The notes under the pieces were generated by a model that saw only the letters and a list, made by a program, of their open reading frames with translations, did no database searches and was not told the origin of the DNA. This document shows, one piece after another, positions 1 through 5,379 of a stretch of 5,379 nt of DNA (positions are counted from its first letter, which is position 1; each line of letters opens with the position of its first letter). A program made the translations under genes and the position numbers. Source of the stretch: Candidatus Odyssella thessalonicensis. GTDB lineage: Bacteria > Pseudomonadota > Alphaproteobacteria > Bin65. Location of the stretch: the NCBI GenBank assembly GCA_005240015.1, contig SBBV01000401.1:1-5379 (forward strand), written 5' to 3'.

Positions 1-75
1 CGCCGGCAGCGTAAGGTATCGGCGCGCGTCAGTCGCCGTGGCCGGGCCGCGGTTCTACCGGAAAGTGTCGGGGTG

Positions 76-88
76 GGCGCGTTGCGCC
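76..88 (-). terminator. Small hairpin after rpmG, doubtful terminator
   Basis: GGCGC at 76-80 pairs with GCGCC at 84-88 around a 3-base loop, directly after the rpmG stop codon (92-90). On the minus strand it is followed by CACCCCGACACTTTC, with no T-run. The stem is short, so this is at best a weak or factor-assisted 3' end. The rest of 1-89 shows no gene that I can recognise. Confidence 0.2.
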
Positions 89-89
89 G

Positions 90-260
90 CTACTTGATCT
101 TCGCTTCCTTGAACGTGACGTGCTTCTTCGCGACCGGATCGTACTTCTTTTTCTCAAGCTTTTCCGTCACGTTACGCGGATTCTTGAAGGTCACGTAGAA
201 ATAGCCGGTATCGGCCGTGCTCACGAGCTTGACCTGCACGGAATTGGGGCGCTTGGGCAT
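90..260 (-). CDS. rpmG: 50S ribosomal protein L33
   Basis: This encodes a complete 56-residue protein, a small component of the large ribosomal subunit that in known structures lies near the E site. The translation begins [20 protein letters not shown] and ends [17 protein letters not shown]. The blocks [27 protein letters not shown] and the FKEAKIK ending are hallmarks of L33, and 55-56 aa is the usual bacterial length. There are no cysteines, so this is the zinc-independent form. The ATG at 260 is supported by a GAGGA Shine-Dalgarno (273-269) 8 bases upstream, and the stop is TAG at 92-90. The gene follows the S41 protease gene after 110 bases, and that gap holds a strong candidate promoter and a hairpin, so it is probably transcribed on its own. 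One mild oddity is YVTFKNPR, where many relatives have a second basic residue instead of Phe. The identification is essentially certain. Confidence 0.97.
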   Translation of the reverse strand: MPKRPNSVQVKLVSTADTGYFYVTFKNPRNVTEKLEKKKYDPVAKKHVTFKEAKIK

Positions 261-268
261 CTCTTCGA

Positions 269-273
269 TCCTC
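269..273 (-). promoter_or_regulatory. Ribosome binding site of rpmG
   Basis: GAGGA on the minus strand, 8 bases before the ATG at 260. It supports this start codon for L33, which has no usable in-frame alternative that would preserve the family length. Confidence 0.7.
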
Positions 274-292
274 GAATCGGGCGGAAATGGAA

Positions 293-314
293 ACGCGCCC
301 GCTATCGGGCGCGT
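293..314 (-). promoter_or_regulatory. Strong hairpin in the rpmG leader
   Basis: A perfect 9-base stem with a 4-base loop: ACGCGCCCG at 293-301 pairs with CGGGCGCGT at 306-314. On the minus strand it is followed by TTTCCATTTCC, which is only moderately T-rich. It lies downstream of the predicted rpmG start site and about 20 bases upstream of the Shine-Dalgarno at 273-269. It would therefore form in the rpmG 5' leader, where it could act in attenuation, mRNA stability or translational control. It might also serve as a weak terminator for read-through from the protease gene. The structure is clear and the role is inferred. Confidence 0.5.
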
Positions 315-327
315 CCCCTTGAAATCT

Positions 328-354
328 GGGGCGCGACAATACTTGGCGCGCCCC
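328..354. repeat. Inverted repeat flanking the rpmG -10 element
   Basis: An 8-base perfect inverted repeat: GGGGCGCG at 328-335 and CGCGCCCC at 347-354, separated by 11 bases. One arm falls in the spacer between the -35 and -10 boxes. The other is the discriminator, and the -10 lies in the intervening segment. It could be an operator, a DNA cruciform, or the stem of a hairpin at the 3' end of the protease mRNA. On the minus strand it is followed by AGATTTCAAGG and not a T-run, so it is a poor intrinsic terminator. The repeat is plain to see, but its function is not known. Confidence 0.5.
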
Positions 355-363
355 CGCTGTCAA
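336..363 (-). promoter_or_regulatory. Candidate sigma70-type promoter of rpmG
   Basis: Read on the minus strand, a perfect -35 hexamer TTGACA (363-358, preceded by GC) is followed after 16 bases by TATTGT (341-336), which matches 4 of 6 positions of TATAAT. Transcription would start near 330-329, giving a leader of about 70 bases before the rpmG ATG at 260. The stretch just after the -10 (335-328, CGCGCCCC) is wholly G+C. From studies of E. coli stable-RNA and ribosomal promoters, such GC-rich discriminators are associated with control by ppGpp; applying this here is inference. The position, directly between the protease stop and rpmG, suits a dedicated ribosomal-protein promoter. Confidence 0.65.
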
Positions 364-370
364 GCAAGCC

Positions 371-1972
371 CTATTGCTCTTCGGGATCGGCGAGATCGGG
401 CTTGGCGCGGAAAGCCGATTGGGGGCCGTTCGCGACCACCAGCGCGCGCTGATAGAGCGCGGGCTCGGTCAGGAGCGCCTTGGCCACCTGGAGGTCGATC
501 TCGCGCCTTGCCGTGTCCGAGGGGTCGGCCGCGCAATTGGCCCGGAGCGGCTTGGCGCGCGCCGGGTTGGGCGTCGAGGTGCTCCGCCACTGGCGGAACA
601 GCTGGTTGGTGCGCGCGTCGGCGATGGCGAGGCTGCGGATCACCTGCTGGGCGTTGGCGCCCTTCTTGGCGGTGCAGAGATTGGGCAGCACGCCCAGGCC
701 TTCGAGCGCATAGCCCGAGGGCGCGTGGAAGCGCGACCAGGTGAGGATCAGCTCGCCGTCATTGGGCAGCGTGAACACGGTCTGCACCGTGCCCTTGCCG
801 TAGGTGTTGGACCCGACCACGACGGCGCGCCGGTTGTCCTGGAGGGCGGCGGCCACGATCTCCGACGACGATGCGGTGCGGCTGTTGACCAGGATCACCA
901 TCGGGATGCCGGCCGCGATGTCGCCCGCGCTCGCGTCGTAGCTCTGCTGGCTCTCGGGATGGCGGCCGATGGTCGACACGATGCGGCCTTCGGAGAGGAA
1001 CAGGTCGGAGACGGCGGTGGCCTGGTCGAGCAGGCCGCCCGGATCGTCGCGCAGGTCGAGGATGATGCCGGCCAGATTGCGGCCGAGCTCGCGCTTCGCT
1101 TCGTTGACCGCGCGCTCGACCTGGCGCGCCGTGCCCTGGAGGAAGCGCGTGACCTGGATGTAGGCGATGTTGCCCTCGCGCCGGTAGATGGCCGCCACGG
1201 GGATGATGTGCCGGCGCACGACGGTGAGCTCGAGCGGCTGCACCACCTGGGCGCGGGCGACGGTGAGGATGACGCGGCTGCCCTCGGGCCCGCGCAGCTG
1301 CTGCACGATGTCGCGCAGCTCGAGGCCGGCGATGGGCTTGCCGGCGATGCGCACGATGGCGTCGTCGGCGCGCAGGCCCGCGGTCTCGGCCGGCGTGCCG
1401 GGCATCACCGACACGACCTTCAGCTGGCCCTTGACCTGCTGAACCGTGATGCCGATGCCGCCATAGCCGTTCCGGAGGGCGCGGCTCTCGCGCGCGTCGG
1501 CCGGCGCCACATAGCGCGAGAAGCCGTCGAGCGAGGCGAGCGCCGAGGAGAGGATGACCTGCTGGATCTTCTCGCCGCCGGCGCGGCCGATGGCGTCGGA
1601 GGCGCCGGCCGAAGCCTGGATGACGGACACCGTGACGCGCGCCCAGCCGTCATGGTCCTGCGGGTGGGGCGCCGGGATGCTGACGAGGCGGCGCGTGCCA
1701 TGCTGCACGTTGACCGTGTTGGCCGGCGCCGTGACCGAGATCTGGTTGTCGAGCGTCGAGAGCCCCTTGAAGCCGCCGAGCGCCACGTCCCGGACGGTCA
1801 CGGCGCGCACGTAGCGGTCGCGGATGTAGCGGAAACCGGCGCGGTAGACGTCGGTCGAAGCGGCGTCGCCGATCGGGCGGGTGATGACTTCGGCGCGTTG
1901 CCCGGTTTCGGCGCAGGCCGCGCCTAGCGCAAGCACGAGGGTCAGGGCTGCAGCCACGGAATGGCGTGCCAT
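371..1972 (-). CDS. S41-family C-terminal processing protease with PDZ domain, secreted
   Basis: This encodes a 533-residue protein of the CtpA/Prc family (MEROPS S41), serine endopeptidases that trim or degrade envelope proteins from their C-termini. Visible in order are: a Sec-type signal peptide at residues 1-21 (MARHS, a hydrophobic Ala/Leu run, then an A-C-A cleavage-like site); an N-terminal region of about 40-165 ending in LDGFSRY and GYGGIGI; a PDZ domain at about 168-240 (VMPGTPAETAGLRADD); and the protease core at about 265-432. The core has LDLRDDPGG (305-313), the nucleophile Ser368 in TASSSEI (codon 871-869) and the general-base Lys393 in YGKGTVQT (codon 796-794). The 25-residue spacing of the two is the family norm. 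The C-terminal 100 residues are less recognisable and carry Cys433 and Cys480. The open frame extends upstream to 2158, but the ATG at 1972 is chosen because it places the signal peptide at the N-terminus; its Shine-Dalgarno is weak (GGA, 8 bases away). Cys20 makes a lipoprotein possible, but Gly at -3 is a poor lipobox. The substrate is unknown. The family call is firm and a specific symbol is not. Confidence 0.93.
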   Translation of the reverse strand: MARHSVAAALTLVLALGAACAETGQRAEVITRPIGDAASTDVYRAGFRYIRDRYVRAVTVRDVALGGFKGLSTLDNQISVTAPANTVNVQHGTRRLVSIPAPHPQDHDGWARVTVSVIQASAGASDAIGRAGGEKIQQVILSSALASLDGFSRYVAPADARESRALRNGYGGIGITVQQVKGQLKVVSVMPGTPAETAGLRADDAIVRIAGKPIAGLELRDIVQQLRGPEGSRVILTVARAQVVQPLELTVVRRHIIPVAAIYRREGNIAYIQVTRFLQGTARQVERAVNEAKRELGRNLAGIILDLRDDPGGLLDQATAVSDLFLSEGRIVSTIGRHPESQQSYDASAGDIAAGIPMVILVNSRTASSSEIVAAALQDNRRAVVVGSNTYGKGTVQTVFTLPNDGELILTWSRFHAPSGYALEGLGVLPNLCTAKKGANAQQVIRSLAIADARTNQLFRQWRSTSTPNPARAKPLRANCAADPSDTARREIDLQVAKALLTEPALYQRALVVANGPQSAFRAKPDLADPEEQ

Positions 1973-2213
1973 GGGAACAATCCAGTTGGTGACGGAAATG
2001 AGGTGGCGGCGCCGCGTTACGCCTGTTTTTGAGAGAGTTGGCCCGGCAATCCTATTCATGGCCGCCCGTACATCGTCACCCGCATCATACGCGGAAAGGT
2101 CGCTCGTCCGTGCCAGCATGCGGTGGGGGAAGGTAATACGAGTCCCGGGTCCAGCCAATTCACAGTTTAGCCAGAGAACACTTTAGTTTGGCAAGCTTTT
2201 ATTGCACTTATTC
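1973..2213. other. Spacer between rnr and the protease gene, with an AT-rich upstream part
   Basis: This 241-base spacer holds no recognisable gene. Bases of about 2155-2213, just after the rnr stop, are clearly AT-richer than the surrounding coding DNA. I see no stem with a T-run that would terminate rnr. Weak minus-strand promoter-like pieces are present: TTGCCA followed after 19 bases by TAAACT in the AT-rich part, and TATGAT at 2089-2084 with no matching -35. None is convincing alone. The protease reading frame stays open upstream to 2158, but the translated extension lacks family features and would place the signal peptide internally, so I treat it as non-coding. It may carry the protease promoter and a 5' leader. 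Confidence 0.4.
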
Positions 2214-4448
2214 TTAACGGCGCCGGCGCGATTTGCGGAGCGGCCGCGGACCCGCGGCGAGCCGGGCGGCGCGGACCGGCATGTGCGCCACGAAGCCGAA
2301 GCTGAGGGTGCCGGTGACGGGATCGGCCGCTTCGAGCCGCACGGTCACGGCATCCCCCAAGTGAAAGGTCCGCCCGGTGGCGCGGCCGACCAGGGCGTGG
2401 CGGTCGGGGTCATGCCGGTAATAGTCGCGGGGGAGGGCGCCCACGGGCAGCAGACCGTCGGCACCGGTCTCGTCGAGCGTCACGAACAGGCCGAAGCGCT
2501 GGACGCCGTTCACCGTGCCCTCGAACTCGGCGCCGATCCGGTCGGCGAGGAAGGCGGCGATGTAGCGGTCGTTGGCATCGCGCTCGGCGGCCATGGCGCG
2601 GCGCTCGGCGCGCGAGATCGCCTCGCCCAGATCGTCCCAGCCGCCGGCATCGCGCCGCCCGATGCCGCCCGCCGCCTGCGGGCCGAGCAATGCGCGGTGG
2701 ACGAGCAGGTCGGCATAGCGCCGGATCGGCGAGGTGAAGTGCGCGTAGCGCCGCAGCGCAAGGCCGAAGTGCCCGCGATTGATCGGGCTGTACTGGGCCT
2801 GGCTCTGCGCGCGCAGGATCAGCTCGTGCACCATGCGCTGGTGCGGCGAGCCCCGCATCTGCTCGAGCACGCGGTTGAAGTCGCGCGCGCGCAGGCCCGC
2901 GGGCGGCAGCGAGGCGCCGAGCTCCTTCAGCACCGGCCGCAGCGCCTCGAGCTTGGCGAGATCGGGCGGCTCGTGGATGCGATACATGCAGGGCTGGCGC
3001 CGCGACTCGAGCGTTTCGGCTGCCGCCACATTGGCGAGGATCATGAACTCCTCGATCAGTCGGTGGCTGTCGAGGCGCTGCGGCGTCGAGATGCGGACGA
3101 CGCGGCCCTGCGCGTCGAGCTCGATCTTGCGCTCGGGCAGCTCGAGTTCGAGCACGCTGCGCCGCGCCCGCGCCGCGGCCAGCGCGGCATAGGCGCCGTA
3201 GAGCGGCCGGATCGCGCGCTCCAGTAGCGGGCCGCTCACTTCGTCGGGCATTCCGTCCTGCGCGCGCTGCACCTGTTCGTAGATGAGCCGCGCCGCCGAG
3301 CGCATCAGGCCGCGCTCGAAGCGGTGCTCGAACATCTCGCCTTCGGAGTCGATGCGTAGGTGAGCCGCCATGCAGGCGCGGTCCTCGCGGGGCCTCAGCG
3401 AGCAGAGATCGTTCGACAGCTCCTCGGGCAGCATCGGAATGACGCGATCTGGGAAATAGACCGAGTTGCCGCGCTCGCGCGCGGCGCGGTCGAGCGCGCT
3501 GCCGGGCCGAACGTAATGTGCGACGTCGGCGATCGCGACCGTGATGCTCCAGCCGCCTCTGTTCCCGGGATCGTCGTCCGGCGCGGCGAAGACGGCATCG
3601 TCGAAGTCGCGCGCATCGGCGCCGTCGATGGTGACGAGCGGCAGCGCGCGGAGGTCGGCGCGGCCATCGCCGAGCGTCACGGGCCGCGCGCGCTCGGCTT
3701 CGGCGCGGGCCGCGGCGGGGAACTCGACCGGGATGGCGTGCTGGTGCACGACGATGAGGCTCGCCGCGCGGGGCCCATAGGCCGGGCCGAGCCGCTCGAC
3801 GATGCGCGCACGCGGCGGGCCGAGCGGCCGCTCGCGCACGAGCTCGGCGCGCACCAGCTCGCCATGCTCGGCGCCGCCGCGGTCGCCGGCATGGACGATC
3901 GGCGCGTCGCGGATGCGCCGGTCGGCGGGGCGGATCACGCCGCCGCCCCGATGCTCTCCCTCGAACACGCCGACGACGGATTCCGGCGTGCGCTCGAGCG
4001 GACGCAGGATCTGCGCCCGCGGCTCGCCGCCGTCGCGCAGCATCAAGCGCGCGAGCACGCGATCGCCGCGCGACGGTGCGTGGCGGCCCGCGACGACGCG
4101 GAACTCCATGCCCTCGTCGGCGGCACCGCGCTCGGCGAGCCGCGCGAAGACATCGCCGTCGGCGTCGATGCGCGCGATCTCGAGCACCGCCACCTCGGGC
4201 AGGCGCCGGCGCGCGCGATAGGCCTTGCCCGCGACGTGCTCGATGGCGCCCTCGCCGGCGAGCTGGTTGAGCGTGTCCTGCACGCGCCGGCGGGCGGCGC
4301 TCCTGAGGCTGAACGCGCGCTGCACGTCGCGCAGCGTCACCGCGTCCTTGCTCTCGCGCACGAAGGCGAGAAGAGCCTCGCGGTCGGGGAGATCCTCCGC
4401 TGCGTCCGCCACTTCTTCGCGCAGGCGGGCGGAGCGGCGCTTTTTCAT
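2214..4448 (-). CDS. rnr: Ribonuclease R (3'-5' exoribonuclease)
   Basis: This encodes a complete 744-residue processive, hydrolytic 3'-5' exoribonuclease of the RNB (RNase II) family. These enzymes degrade structured RNA, mRNA fragments and defective rRNA/tRNA in the cytoplasm. Domains in order are: an N-terminal winged-helix-like segment (about 20-80); cold-shock/OB regions (about 85-245); the RNB catalytic domain (about 255-585); and an S1 RNA-binding domain (about 640-722, GTVNGVQRFGLFVTL). The RNB metal-binding aspartates are D275, D281, D283 and D284 in IDGADARDFDDAV (3626-3597), with the RNase II spacing. Also present are SVYFPDRVIPMLPEELSN with its conserved Tyr331, and FTSPIRRYADLLVHR (571-585), which carries the conserved Arg. 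The protein ends in a short basic tail, RKSRRRR, shorter than the Lys-rich tail of the roughly 813-residue E. coli enzyme. The start ATG at 4448 is 2 bases after the topA stop and has an AAAGG Shine-Dalgarno, so it is co-transcribed and probably translationally coupled with topA. The winged-helix region and S1 domain favour RNase R over RNase II. Confidence 0.97.
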   Translation of the reverse strand: MKKRRSARLREEVADAAEDLPDREALLAFVRESKDAVTLRDVQRAFSLRSAARRRVQDTLNQLAGEGAIEHVAGKAYRARRRLPEVAVLEIARIDADGDVFARLAERGAADEGMEFRVVAGRHAPSRGDRVLARLMLRDGGEPRAQILRPLERTPESVVGVFEGEHRGGGVIRPADRRIRDAPIVHAGDRGGAEHGELVRAELVRERPLGPPRARIVERLGPAYGPRAASLIVVHQHAIPVEFPAAARAEAERARPVTLGDGRADLRALPLVTIDGADARDFDDAVFAAPDDDPGNRGGWSITVAIADVAHYVRPGSALDRAARERGNSVYFPDRVIPMLPEELSNDLCSLRPREDRACMAAHLRIDSEGEMFEHRFERGLMRSAARLIYEQVQRAQDGMPDEVSGPLLERAIRPLYGAYAALAAARARRSVLELELPERKIELDAQGRVVRISTPQRLDSHRLIEEFMILANVAAAETLESRRQPCMYRIHEPPDLAKLEALRPVLKELGASLPPAGLRARDFNRVLEQMRGSPHQRMVHELILRAQSQAQYSPINRGHFGLALRRYAHFTSPIRRYADLLVHRALLGPQAAGGIGRRDAGGWDDLGEAISRAERRAMAAERDANDRYIAAFLADRIGAEFEGTVNGVQRFGLFVTLDETGADGLLPVGALPRDYYRHDPDRHALVGRATGRTFHLGDAVTVRLEAADPVTGTLSFGFVAHMPVRAARLAAGPRPLRKSRRRR

Positions 4449-4450
4449 CG

Positions 4451-5379
4451 TCAGCCTTTGGCTCTCTTTTTGGCGGGCGCGGGAGGCGCCTTGTCGGCCG
4501 CCTTGGCCCCGGCCTTGGCCGGGGATTTCCCGACCGGCTTCACCTCCGCCTTGCCCTCGGCTTTGGGCGGGGTCAGGAATTTCGCTTTCGCTTCGGCCAG
4601 GCCCTTGTCCTCGCCCGGCTTGGCCTCGCTCTTCGCCTTCTTCGGTTTTGCCGCCGCTTTGGCGCCTGCCTTCTCGATGCGCGCGTCGATCAGCGAGATC
4701 GCCTGATCGAGCGTCACGTTCTCGGGCGTGGTGCCTTGCGGCAGGTTCGCATAGGTCTTGCCGAGCCGCACATAGGGGCCGTAGCGGCCGACGGCGGCCG
4801 TGATCTTCTCGCCGAGCGCCGGATGATCGCCCACCTCACGCTCGGGCGGGCGCGAGGCGCCGCGGCGCTGACGCGGCTCGGCCAGGAGGCTCACCGCGTG
4901 GTTGAGGCCGATGGTGAGCACGTCGCCCGGCGTCGGCAGGTTGCGATAGTCCTTGCCGTGCTGGATGTAGGGGCCATAGCGGCCGATGTTCGCCAGGATC
5001 GGCTGGCCGCTCTCGGGGTGCTTGCCGACCTCACGCGGAAGTGCCAGCAGCTTCAAGGCTAGCTCGAGATCGACATTGGCCGGATCGAAGCCCTTCGGCA
5101 CCGAGGCGCGCTTCGGCTTCTCGCCCTTGGGTGGCTTGTCGCCGAGCTGCACGTAGGGGCCGTAGGGCCCGTCCTTCATGAACACCGGCAGGCCGCTCGC
5201 CGGATCGGTGCCGATGAGGCGCGCCTCGGTCACCACCGGCGGCGCGCCGCCATTGGGATCGGCGATCGCGAGCTGCCGCGTGTAGGTGCAGTCGGGATAG
5301 TTCGAGCAGCCGATGAAGCCGCCAAACTTGCCGACCTTCAAGCCGAGCCGGCCGGTGCCGCAGGCCGGGCACTTGCGCG
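4451..5379 (-). CDS. topA: DNA topoisomerase I, C-terminal part (5' end outside window)
   Basis: The last 308 codons of a type IA topoisomerase, the enzyme that relaxes negatively supercoiled DNA through a transient 5'-phosphotyrosine link. The catalytic Toprim and active-site Tyr domains would lie beyond position 5379. The frame is open to the window edge (first full codon at 5377). The in-frame TTG at 5341 is an internal leucine, not a start, because RKCPACGTGRLG precedes it without a break. The fragment begins with a Cys4 zinc module (CPAC...GCSNYPDC, cysteines 3, 6, 24 and 30; 5371-5288). Three C-terminal topoisomerase repeats follow, each centred on YGPYV/I: about 5215-5138, 5035-4934 and 4840-4739. 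The last two share the layout REVG-H-P, then RYGPY, then NLP. From about residue 223 the protein is a low-complexity Lys/Ala/Pro tail ending AKKRAKG, probably disordered and DNA-binding, as in other alphaproteobacterial TopA proteins. The TGA stop is at 4453-4451, immediately before rnr. The repeats plus Cys4 module make the identification firm despite the missing core. Confidence 0.96.
   Translation of the reverse strand, partial: RKCPACGTGRLGLKVGKFGGFIGCSNYPDCTYTRQLAIADPNGGAPPVVTEARLIGTDPASGLPVFMKDGPYGPYVQLGDKPPKGEKPKRASVPKGFDPANVDLELALKLLALPREVGKHPESGQPILANIGRYGPYIQHGKDYRNLPTPGDVLTIGLNHAVSLLAEPRQRRGASRPPEREVGDHPALGEKITAAVGRYGPYVRLGKTYANLPQGTTPENVTLDQAISLIDARIEKAGAKAAAKPKKAKSEAKPGEDKGLAEAKAKFLTPPKAEGKAEVKPVGKSPAKAGAKAADKAPPAPAKKRAKG
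4455..4459 (-). promoter_or_regulatory. Ribosome binding site of rnr inside the end of topA
   Basis: AAAGG on the minus strand, 6 bases before the rnr ATG at 4448 and lying within the final sense codons of topA (the Ala-Lys-Gly ending). Ribosomes finishing topA at 4451 would end on top of the rnr initiation site. This supports both the chosen rnr start and translational coupling. Confidence 0.7.
4507..4524. repeat. GC-only inverted repeat inside the topA tail
   Basis: CCCCGGCC (4507-4514) and GGCCGGGG (4517-4524) form a perfect 8-base inverted repeat with a 2-base centre, within the part of topA that encodes the Lys/Ala-rich tail, about 60 bases upstream of the rnr start. It may simply arise from Ala/Lys codon usage (GCC AAG GCC). 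It could also form a hairpin in the topA-rnr mRNA. Confidence 0.4.

Noticed and set aside
328..354. Inverted repeat as an intrinsic terminator of the protease gene
   Set aside because: There is no T-run after the stem on the minus strand, and it overlaps a better-supported promoter. It is kept only as a repeat of unknown role.
374..1927. Long plus-strand open frame (517 codons) opposite the S41 protease gene
   Set aside because: Its translation is Ala/Gly/Arg/Asp/Val-rich with no domain signature. It mirrors a firmly identified protease gene, as expected from GC-rich codon bias.
1973..2158. N-terminal extension of the protease open frame to an upstream ATG
   Set aside because: The extra 62 residues have no family features and would bury an otherwise clear signal peptide, so the ATG at 1972 is preferred.
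2202..3227. Plus-strand open frame (341 codons) opposite the 3' half of rnr
   Set aside because: It is fully antisense to well-conserved RNase R motifs, has biased composition and no recognisable family.
3360..4706. Plus-strand open frame (448 codons) across the rnr 5' half and the topA end
   Set aside because: It runs antisense through two real genes and their junction, with low-complexity composition and no plausible start context, so it is a shadow of GC codon bias.
4739..5215. Regularly spaced similar DNA segments around TAGGGGCC (near 4773, 4968 and 5154), considered as a repeat array
   Set aside because: They encode the YGPY cores of the three TopA C-terminal repeats. The similarity is at protein level, with degenerate DNA, and is not a CRISPR or mobile repeat.
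5339..5341. TTG at 5341 as the start of a short separate gene
   Set aside because: The frame continues upstream to the window edge with the first CPAC half of the Cys4 zinc module, so this is an internal Leu codon of topA.

Overview
The window reads as chromosomal DNA of a high-GC alphaproteobacterium, possibly Rhodospirillales-like. The basis is the strong GC bias, the types of protein encoded, and a housekeeping order of topA, rnr, an S41 protease gene and rpmG. I cannot fix the genus from sequence alone. All four genes lie on the minus strand, so transcription runs from position 5379 towards position 1. I see no mobile elements, CRISPR arrays, tRNA or rRNA genes, and no sign of recent transfer.

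Layout in transcription order. (1) 5379-4451: the 3' part of topA (DNA topoisomerase I), covering one zinc-binding Cys4 module, three C-terminal topoisomerase repeats and a Lys/Ala-rich tail. Its 5' part lies outside the window. (2) 4448-2214: complete rnr (RNase R, 744 aa), which starts 2 bases after the topA stop and has its Shine-Dalgarno inside the end of topA. (3) 2213-1973: a 241-base spacer whose upstream part is unusually AT-rich. (4) 1972-371: a secreted S41-family (C-terminal processing) protease with a PDZ domain and an intact Ser/Lys dyad. (5) 370-261: a compact regulatory spacer with a near-consensus sigma70 promoter, an inverted repeat around its -10 element and a leader hairpin. 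(6) 260-90: rpmG (ribosomal protein L33, 56 aa, zinc-free form). (7) 89-1: non-coding sequence with a small hairpin just after the rpmG stop.

The topA and rnr genes look like one translationally coupled unit for DNA topology and RNA turnover. The protease gene is in the same orientation but far enough away to have its own promoter, which I could not place confidently. rpmG most likely has its own strong promoter, so growth-linked control of L33 could be separate from the genes upstream.

I found no evidence for a previously undescribed system. The most interesting part is the 110-base rpmG control region. The many long open frames on the plus strand and in other frames are GC-driven shadows of the real genes.
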